The position numbers and the translations under genes are program-made. Below are positions 5,771 through 11,306 of a DNA stretch of 11,306 nt, one piece after another. Source of the DNA: Fidelibacterota bacterium. GTDB taxonomy: Bacteria > Fidelibacterota > Fidelibacteria > Fidelibacterales > Fidelibacteraceae. Within the stretch, counting starts at the first letter, position 1. The number at the start of each line of letters is the position of its first letter. The stretch spans positions 1 to 11,306 of the forward strand of contig JAOZRH010000057.1 in NCBI GenBank assembly GCA_029931905.1, in the 5' to 3' direction. The notes beneath the pieces are model-generated. The model ran no database searches. It was not told the origin of the DNA and was given only the letters and a program-made list of their open reading frames with translations.

Positions 5771-6976
5771 CTATTCTTTCATCAAATTATCTATCACGGC
5801 CGAACCAACTGAATCGCCCCAAACATTTACAGTTGTTCTAATTCTATCTAAAAACCAATCAATTGCCAAAATTGCTCCAATTCCTTCTATTGGCAACCCA
5901 ACAGTTTTCAAAACAATAATCATTGTAACTAATCCAGCTTGAGGAATTCCCGCAGCACCAATTGCAGCCAAAGTTGCTGTTAAAACAATAATAACTTGCT
6001 GTACAAATGTTATTTCTATTCCATAAAGCTGAGCAATAAAAATCGCTGCAACAGCTTCATATAAAGCGGTTCCGTCCATATTAACAGTTGCACCAAGTGG
6101 TAAAACAAAACCAGAAGTTGAACGATTTACACCAGCATCTTCAACACAAGTCATTGTCAAAGGTAAAGTAGCACTTGACGATGCAGTAGAAAATGCTGTA
6201 AATAAAGCATCTGACATTGATTTCAAAAACTTGATTGGAGATCGTTTAGCAAATATCCAAAGAATTATTGGCAATGAAATAAAAGCATGAATTGATAAAC
6301 CGAGAATAACCGTTACAGAATAAAATCCTAATCCGATTAATTCATCTTTAAAAGCAAACCATCCTCCAGCTTGTCCCAATCTTGAAGCAACCAAACCAAA
6401 AACTCCAATCGGTGCAAATAAAATTATATAATGAGTCATTTTTAAAGATATTTCAAAAACTCCTTCAAAAAAAACACTTACAGGTTTTGCCTTCTCCCCT
6501 ACTATGTTTATAACAATTCCAAAAAATAATGCAAAAAATATTACTGGTAAAATATCGCCATTGCTCATTGATTGAATAATATTTTCTGGAATTATTCCAC
6601 GAATAACATCGAGAAATGAATATGCATGTTCAGTAACATTTTTACCAACTTTAATCGAAATACCAACTCCTGGTTTAATTATATTTACTAAAATAATACC
6701 AGTCGTTACTGCCAAAAAAGTAGTCAACAAATAATATAAAATTGTAAATCCGCCCATTTTACCAAGTTTACGGCTATCGCCAATTGCAGTTACACCCAAA
6801 ATCATACTACTAAAAATCAAAGGAATTATCATCATTTTTAAAGCATTTAAAAACAATTCACCGAGAAGTTTTATAAACGGAATTTCTTTACCAATAATCG
6901 CTCCGGTAATTCCACCTAACAACATTCCGAGCATAATATAAATAATAAATTTTGTACTCTTTGTTGAATTTTTCAT
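5771..6976 (-). CDS. Dicarboxylate/amino acid:cation symporter (DAACS/SDF family)
   Basis: An inner-membrane secondary transporter that takes up glutamate, aspartate or C4-dicarboxylates with Na+ or H+. At 401 aa it has the family length and is hydrophobic throughout. The diagnostic motifs are present: serine-rich hairpin 1 (TASSSATLP, 264-272), the cation site NMDGT (299-303), hairpin 2 (AAIGAAGIPQAGLV, 337-350) and TM8 with D373, D377, R380, N384 and D388. R380 aligns with R397 of GltPh, which binds the substrate side-chain carboxylate, so an acidic substrate is expected rather than a neutral amino acid. The choice between GltP/GltT and DctA function cannot be made here. A modest AAGG lies nine bases before the ATG. 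It follows the M29 peptidase gene (59-bp gap), consistent with amino acid scavenging. Confidence 0.95.
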   Translation of the reverse strand: MKNSTKSTKFIIYIMLGMLLGGITGAIIGKEIPFIKLLGELFLNALKMMIIPLIFSSMILGVTAIGDSRKLGKMGGFTILYYLLTTFLAVTTGIILVNIIKPGVGISIKVGKNVTEHAYSFLDVIRGIIPENIIQSMSNGDILPVIFFALFFGIVINIVGEKAKPVSVFFEGVFEISLKMTHYIILFAPIGVFGLVASRLGQAGGWFAFKDELIGLGFYSVTVILGLSIHAFISLPIILWIFAKRSPIKFLKSMSDALFTAFSTASSSATLPLTMTCVEDAGVNRSTSGFVLPLGATVNMDGTALYEAVAAIFIAQLYGIEITFVQQVIIVLTATLAAIGAAGIPQAGLVTMIIVLKTVGLPIEGIGAILAIDWFLDRIRTTVNVWGDSVGSAVIDNLMKE

Positions 6977-7035
6977 TTATTAAAACCTTGTTTTTTAAAA
7001 AATATATTTAATAATTTATTCCATTTTCATAAATT

Positions 7036-8154
7036 TTACTTCAAATTTTGGGGATTTAGTTTTTCTAAACTTTTAGGAATAAATAATCCATTTTTTCTAA
7101 TAAGTTTATCATCAAAATATATTTCACCACCACCGAATTCTTTTCGTTGTCTTAACACAATATCCCAATGAATTGCACTTTTATTTGTATTATCCGCCCT
7201 ATCATAAGAATTTCCTGGTGTAAAATGAATTGATCCATTAATTTTTTCATCAAATAAAGTATCTTTCATTGAATTGTTTATGTATGGATTTAAACCAAAA
7301 GCAAATTCTCCAAAATATCTTGCACCTTCATCTGTATCCAATATTTTATTGATTTTTTTTGTATCACTTGATGTAGCTTTAATTATCTTTCCGTTCTCAA
7401 TTTCAAAACGAATATCTGTAAAAACTGTTCCCTGATATAAACTTGGCGTATTGTAATGAATTACTCCATTTATACTATTTTTTACTGGTGCTGTAAATAC
7501 CTCGCCATCTGGAATGTTTCTATGACCATCGGCTTTTACTACTGGAATATCTTTAATTGAAAATGTCAAATCAGTGTCTTTTGGTCCAACAATTCTAACT
7601 TTTTCTGTTTGTTCCATCAATTTCACTAACGGATTCATTGCTTTTGACATTTTTTTGTAATCTAATGTGCAAACATTAAAAAAGAATTCTTCAAATTTTT
7701 CTGTACTCATTTCTGCTTGCTGCGCCATCGATGATAATGGATATCTTAAAACAACCCAACGAGTTTTTCCAACCCGAGTTTTTGTATGTGTCGGTTCTGC
7801 CCATAATTTTTTATATTTATTCATATCTTTATCTGTAATATCAGAATTTTCGCTGATATTTAAACTTCCCCTAACTCCAATGTAACAATCCATATTTTCC
7901 ATTCTGGATTTTTCGTATTCTCCGGTTATTTTCATTTGTTCTTCTGTTGAATTCATTATCAAATCACGAATAATTTGTGCTGATTTAATTGAAACAAATG
8001 GATTTCCACCTTTTTTTCTAACTGCTCTTATAATTTCAATTACAAATTCATCTGGAATATTAAATGCTTCAATCAACACATTTTCGCCTTTTTTTACTTC
8101 AGTAGAATAATTTACTAACAATCGTGCTAATTGATTTTGTCTTGGATCTTTCAT
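7036..8154 (-). CDS. M29-family aminopeptidase (AmpS/PepS-type)
   Basis: A cytoplasmic metallo-aminopeptidase that removes N-terminal residues from peptides. The 372 aa are slightly shorter than typical M29 enzymes (about 400-410). The metal ligands of the AmpS/PepS fold can be placed in order: E218 (NIPDGEVFTAP), E283 (GEFAFGLNP), H310 (GSIHFTPGNSY), Y317, and H329/D331 (SAIHWDIV). The spacing from Y317 to H329 is about a dozen residues tighter than in AmpS, so the loop is trimmed but all six residues remain. The N-terminal Rossmann-like half includes KKGENVLIEA (21-30) and RKKGGNPFVSI (46-56). GGGGGA lies five bases before the ATG. It lies downstream of the MetA-like gene and upstream of the symporter, fitting peptide use. 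Confidence 0.92.
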   Translation of the reverse strand: MKDPRQNQLARLLVNYSTEVKKGENVLIEAFNIPDEFVIEIIRAVRKKGGNPFVSIKSAQIIRDLIMNSTEEQMKITGEYEKSRMENMDCYIGVRGSLNISENSDITDKDMNKYKKLWAEPTHTKTRVGKTRWVVLRYPLSSMAQQAEMSTEKFEEFFFNVCTLDYKKMSKAMNPLVKLMEQTEKVRIVGPKDTDLTFSIKDIPVVKADGHRNIPDGEVFTAPVKNSINGVIHYNTPSLYQGTVFTDIRFEIENGKIIKATSSDTKKINKILDTDEGARYFGEFAFGLNPYINNSMKDTLFDEKINGSIHFTPGNSYDRADNTNKSAIHWDIVLRQRKEFGGGEIYFDDKLIRKNGLFIPKSLEKLNPQNLK

Positions 8155-8168
8155 CGTAATCCCCCAAT

Positions 8169-8186
8169 ATTATTATTATTATTATT
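8169..8186. repeat. (ATT)6 trinucleotide repeat in the leader of the M29 gene
   Basis: Six perfect ATT units (AAT on the transcribed minus strand) lie immediately upstream of the GGGGGA ribosome site of the M29 peptidase gene and just after the stop codon of the preceding gene. Slippage would change leader length and spacing without altering a reading frame. In so AT-rich a genome this may simply be background. Confidence 0.85.
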
Positions 8187-8193
8187 TATTTTA

Positions 8194-9174
8194 TTAGAAA
8201 TATTTTCTTAATCCTAAAGCAAATGTAAGTTCTTTATCAATTCTATCATCGCTAACAAGTATAGGAAATCTCATTTTCAAATATACCGAATTTATATAAT
8301 TAGAAATCATTCCAAATTGTAAAAATTTATATTCCACTTCTGTAGATAATTTCCAAATAAATAAACTTTCACTGGATAAATCATTTTCAAAATTGTATGT
8401 TGATACTCCTGAAGAATCTATTGTTTCTATTTCGTAATGTCCTTTACCTGAAAAATTAAATTGTGTTGCTCCAGTAATAAATAAATTTTGAGGAAGTGGA
8501 TATTTAAAACTTCCATTAATTGTTAACGAATTTCCATTTCTTGTTTTAGTAGTTGTTTTAGAATCATTCCAAGCATAGATTGATACAGTTTCAGTAGGTG
8601 TATTTATCTTATAATGAATACCACTACTAACATTACCACCAAATATTTTTCCATTTATTCCAGCAGATGCAACAAATCCAAAAGCTCCAGTTCCCAATGG
8701 AATAGAAATGTAATTTACTGTTTTTTCATCATCACCTGTAGGTAAAGTAATACTCGCTGATGCCTTAAATAAATATCCATCAAGAGATAAAAAATTATTT
8801 ATCCAATAAGCCCCACCTATTGTAATGTCACCAACTCCCCCAGCACTCTCATTTCCAACAGTTTTAGAAAAGATTACAGGAATATATGATTGAAAAGTAA
8901 ATCCTTTGATTTTTCTAATTCTGAAATTTATAGGCAAATTAAAATATTTCATATCTTGCGATAAAATCATTTCAGTTCCGATACCAATATTACCATCTGA
9001 ATTGTAAAACGAGCTTTCTGTCTGTTCAATTTCAACATTTTCTACTGTTGGAGTAGAAGGATCAGCTGTTTCATAACCTTCTCTCCCACAATCATCATAA
9101 GTATCATAACCATCATATTGTGAATAGGCAACAGATGCAATTAGTAACACCAATATAACTATACTTTTTTTCAT
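8194..9174 (-). CDS. MetA-like outer-membrane protein (putative transporter)
   Basis: A 326-aa exported protein resembling the 'MetA-pathway of phenol degradation' outer-membrane family, proposed to pass small hydrophobic compounds; real substrates are mostly unknown. A Sec signal (MKKSIVILVLLIASVAYS) precedes an unusual acidic, tyrosine-rich spacer (about 19-55) with one cysteine, C29. Beta strands follow, including the family-like GGVGDITIGGAYW (112-124) and SASITLPTGDDE (139-150), then repeated amphipathic strands. The chain ends in LGLRKYF, with the terminal phenylalanine expected of a BAM-assembled barrel. AGGAG lies five bases before the ATG. A 94-bp gap separates it from the upstream phosphorylase gene, so it may have its own promoter, but none is convincing. 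The family call is tentative; barrel identity is more secure. Confidence 0.75.
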   Translation of the reverse strand: MKKSIVILVLLIASVAYSQYDGYDTYDDCGREGYETADPSTPTVENVEIEQTESSFYNSDGNIGIGTEMILSQDMKYFNLPINFRIRKIKGFTFQSYIPVIFSKTVGNESAGGVGDITIGGAYWINNFLSLDGYLFKASASITLPTGDDEKTVNYISIPLGTGAFGFVASAGINGKIFGGNVSSGIHYKINTPTETVSIYAWNDSKTTTKTRNGNSLTINGSFKYPLPQNLFITGATQFNFSGKGHYEIETIDSSGVSTYNFENDLSSESLFIWKLSTEVEYKFLQFGMISNYINSVYLKMRFPILVSDDRIDKELTFALGLRKYF

Positions 9175-9268
9175 TCTTTCTCCTTCGTTAAATTAATTTA
9201 TTAAAAATCATTGTCCACAATATACAATAAATATTTACAATTATTTATATTTTTTTTATAAAACAAAC

Positions 9269-10048
9269 TTACAATATATCAATTAATTTTACAATCAAAT
9301 CGCTAAATTTATCTTTAACTTTTTCTGCATTAATTTTTACTTCGCTATGATCAAGTTTTTCTTTTGAAATTCCGGTTCCAAAATTAGTTCCACAACTAAA
9401 TGAATAAACATTCATATTATTTTCTCTCGCCCAAATTATTTCTGGCATCGTTGACATTCCAACCATATCGCCACCAACACTACTCATATACTGAATTTCT
9501 GAAGCTGTTTCATAACTAGGACCAGTTGTCCATACATATTTCCCCTTTTGAACCTTAAAATTCACTCTATTTATTACAGAATCAATTATTTGCAATTCAT
9601 TATCAGTGATTTTTGCATTTTCAATTTTCCCATATTTTTCTGCTGTTTTCGTAAAATCTATACAATCTTCTATCAAAATAATGTCACCAATTGAAAATTT
9701 TTGATTAATTATTCCGGCAGCATTTGATATTATTACATTTTTAACACCAAAATCTTTAAAGAATTTTACAATTGAAATAATTTTGTCTTTATTATATCCT
9801 TCATAGTAATGAAATCTTCCACTTGCAATTATTACCATTTTATCTTTCAATTTTCCAATAATAAATTTACCATCATGTCCAACCACAGTTGTTTGTGGAA
9901 AATTTTCGATTTCAGAATATGGAATTTCAACTTTATCCGTAACATTATCGGCAAATGAATTCAGACCACTTCCCAACACAATTCCGTTTTGAATATTCTC
10001 ATTTTTAAATTTTGATTTTATTGTGTCAATATTAATTTTCTTTCCCAT
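9269..10048 (-). CDS. punA: Purine nucleoside phosphorylase (trimeric PNP/MTAP type)
   Basis: Cleaves inosine, guanosine and deoxy forms with phosphate to the free base and (deoxy)ribose-1-phosphate in purine salvage. The 259 aa are a little short for the family (about 270-290). The motifs run in order: phosphate loop GSGLN (26-30), VGHDGKF (56-62), GRFHYYEGY (77-85; R78 and H80), SNAAG (108-112), GPSYETASEI (176-185; E180), GGDMVGMSTMPE (192-203; M198) and CGTNFGTGIS (219-228; N222), plus LDHSEV. E180 and N222 match the human PNP pair that selects 6-oxopurines, so inosine and guanosine are favoured over adenosine or methylthioadenosine. Its SD sequence overlaps the hutI stop codon, so translational coupling with hutI is likely. 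Confidence 0.94.
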   Translation of the reverse strand: MGKKINIDTIKSKFKNENIQNGIVLGSGLNSFADNVTDKVEIPYSEIENFPQTTVVGHDGKFIIGKLKDKMVIIASGRFHYYEGYNKDKIISIVKFFKDFGVKNVIISNAAGIINQKFSIGDIILIEDCIDFTKTAEKYGKIENAKITDNELQIIDSVINRVNFKVQKGKYVWTTGPSYETASEIQYMSSVGGDMVGMSTMPEIIWARENNMNVYSFSCGTNFGTGISKEKLDHSEVKINAEKVKDKFSDLIVKLIDIL

Positions 10049-10052
10049 TTCA

Positions 10053-10058
10053 CTCCTA
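10053..10058 (-). promoter_or_regulatory. Ribosome binding site of pnp overlapping the hutI stop codon
   Basis: On the minus strand, TAGGAG contains both the hutI stop codon TAG (10056-10058) and the AGGAG Shine-Dalgarno sequence of the phosphorylase gene, four bases before its ATG. Ribosomes ending hutI would sit on this site, so the two genes are probably translationally coupled and cotranscribed. Confidence 0.75.
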
Positions 10059-11294
10059 TTTGTATATTTTACCCTTTTTTACAATTTGTTTTACTAAATT
10101 TGTTCCAAAATAATATGGAATTTCTTTATAATTTTCTATATCTAAAATTATTATATCGGCTTGTTTCCCTTTTTCCAATGATCCAACTTGATTTTCCATT
10201 TCAATTGCAACTGCAGAATTATATGTTGACGCTATTATCGCCTCTTCAATTGTCATATTCATATTTAAACAAGCTAAAGTAATCATCATTTGCATTGAAT
10301 ATGAAGGGCAGGATCCCGGATTAAAATCAGTTGCAATTGCAATCGGTAATTGTTCTTTTATCATAAGTCGTGCATTCGCATATTTTTGTGATTGTAAATA
10401 AAATGGAACTCCCGGAAGTAGCACAGCAATTGTCCCATTTTCCTTCATTTGCCTAATTTGATCTAATGATATATTTTCTAAATGGTCAGCACTAACTGCC
10501 TTGTAATAAGCAGATAAGCCACTTGCACCTAAATCATTAAACTGACCTGAATGAATTTTTAATTTATATCCATTTTGAATTGCAGATGAAAATATTTTCT
10601 TCGTTTCTTCGACTGTAAATGCTCCATCTTCGCAAAATACATCACAATATTTTGCCAAATTTCTAAACTTTGGAACTGCCTCTTCAACTATCCAGTTTAC
10701 ATATTTTTCTCTATCTGAATCTTTTGGAATTGTATGAGCTCCAAGAAATGTTGGAATTATATCCATCACATGTTCATCATTTAATTCGTTAATTATTTCC
10801 AAAATTTTCTTTTCTGTATTATAATTTAATCCATAACCGCTTTTAATTTCTACAGTTGTCGTTCCATTATTTAACAATTTATCTAATCTATTAATAGAAA
10901 TTTGTTTTAAATCATTTTTTGAAATTTTTCTTGTTGCTTTGACTGTTGAATGTATTCCTCCACCCTGTTTCAAAATATCTAAATACGAAATTCCTTTCAA
11001 TCGCATTGCCATTTCATTTTCACGAGAACCGCCAAATACTAAATGTGTATGACAATCCACAAATCCGGGCATAACAACACATTTTTTTGCATCAAGTTTC
11101 TTTTCAACATTTGAATATTTTGTAAGTAAATCTTTACTTTTACCAATTTCAACTATATTTCCATCATTTATCGCAATTGCACCATTTTTTACAACCGAAA
11201 GATCATTCAGTTCACTCCCAACTCTTGCTCTTTGTTCACCTTTTATTGTGATTAATTCTGAACAGTTATGTATTAATAAATCTATTTTTTTCAT
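10056..11294 (-). CDS. hutI: Imidazolonepropionase
   Basis: Hydrolyses 4-imidazolone-5-propionate to N-formimidoyl-L-glutamate, the third step of histidine degradation, as a cytoplasmic metal-dependent amidohydrolase. The 412-aa length is normal. Metal ligands are H82 and H84 (DCHTHLVFGGSRENE), H248 (KIHSGQF) and D323 (ATDFNPGSC); H271 (SADHLE) is the catalytic histidine. Other family blocks are GGGIHSTVKATR (111-122), TTVEIKSGYGL (146-156), FLGAH (183-187) and the C-terminal GSLEKGKQADIII (371-383). Q251 stands where B. subtilis has the catalytic-pocket Glu252; to my knowledge other lineages also carry Gln there, so activity is expected. Only 12 bases remain upstream in the window and no ribosome site is visible in them. 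Other hut genes, if clustered, would lie to the right of the window. Confidence 0.96.
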   Translation of the reverse strand: MKKIDLLIHNCSELITIKGEQRARVGSELNDLSVVKNGAIAINDGNIVEIGKSKDLLTKYSNVEKKLDAKKCVVMPGFVDCHTHLVFGGSRENEMAMRLKGISYLDILKQGGGIHSTVKATRKISKNDLKQISINRLDKLLNNGTTTVEIKSGYGLNYNTEKKILEIINELNDEHVMDIIPTFLGAHTIPKDSDREKYVNWIVEEAVPKFRNLAKYCDVFCEDGAFTVEETKKIFSSAIQNGYKLKIHSGQFNDLGASGLSAYYKAVSADHLENISLDQIRQMKENGTIAVLLPGVPFYLQSQKYANARLMIKEQLPIAIATDFNPGSCPSYSMQMMITLACLNMNMTIEEAIIASTYNSAVAIEMENQVGSLEKGKQADIIILDIENYKEIPYYFGTNLVKQIVKKGKIYK

Positions 11295-11306
11295 AATATT
11301 TATTTA

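Noticed and set aside
7667..7885. 72-codon + strand open frame
   Set aside because: Antisense to the M29 aminopeptidase, whose catalytic residues are intact; no ribosome site.
9264..9271. TAAGTTTG on the minus strand as a promoter for the MetA-like gene
   Set aside because: It begins at the stop codon of the phosphorylase gene, lies about 90 bp upstream and has no convincing partner element.
10100..10282. 60-codon + strand open frame
   Set aside because: Antisense to hutI within its conserved C-terminal region.
10539..10550. HutI Gln251 in place of a catalytic-pocket Glu, as a sign of inactivity
   Set aside because: All metal ligands and the catalytic histidine are intact, and Gln at this position is, as I recall, seen in other bacterial HutI proteins.
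345..11294. Toxin-antitoxin, phage, transposase or defence-system genes
   Set aside because: All substantial open frames are assigned to metabolic, membrane or exported proteins; none shows such motifs.

Overview
This is an AT-rich window, roughly 70% A+T or more by eye, with tightly packed genes almost all on the minus strand. The organism looks like a Gram-negative (diderm) bacterium. Two proteins have Sec signal peptides followed by beta-strand-rich, porin-like regions, and one ends in the aromatic residue typical of outer-membrane barrels. Clear AGGAG-type ribosome binding sites precede most genes, which argues against a typical Bacteroidota genome. The AT content and the 'TTTAACCACTAAGAACACTAAG'-like intergenic repeat would fit a low-GC FCB-related or candidate-phylum lineage (Cloacimonadota- or Delongbacteria-like). 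That placement is inference and is not shown by the sequence.

Layout. Bases 1-344 hold no gene but are dense in secondary structure: a 20-bp palindrome, a nested inverted repeat of about 139 bp built from three mirrored pairs of AACCTTA, two short hairpins, a + strand intrinsic terminator and a perfect 9-bp tandem duplication. Next is serA (-; D-3-phosphoglycerate dehydrogenase with a serine-sensing ACT domain and a TTG start), divergent from a YjbQ/UPF0047 gene (+), the only + strand gene. A bidirectional terminator separates YjbQ from a convergent minus-strand series. In transcription order that series is hutI (imidazolonepropionase), a trimeric-type purine nucleoside phosphorylase, a MetA-like outer-membrane protein, an M29 aminopeptidase, a dicarboxylate/amino acid:cation symporter, a CxxCxxCC (YkgJ-type) protein, an unrecognised secreted protein with a C-terminal barrel-like region, an NfeD-family protein and an SPFH/band-7 (QmcA/stomatin-like) protein.

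How the genes fit together. hutI (histidine to glutamate), the M29 peptidase, the acidic amino acid/dicarboxylate symporter and the nucleoside phosphorylase suggest a scavenging lifestyle that takes up and breaks down amino acids, peptides and nucleosides. NfeD and SPFH form the classic membrane-microdomain pair. serA is a solitary anabolic gene. Short gaps (7-94 bp) and same-strand order allow several operons, but only hutI-pnp and nfeD-SPFH are supported by tight coupling.

No CRISPR array, transposase, toxin-antitoxin pair, phage gene or recognisable defence system was found. The parts least explained by known families are the structured intergenic block at 1-344 and the secreted protein at 3726-5357.
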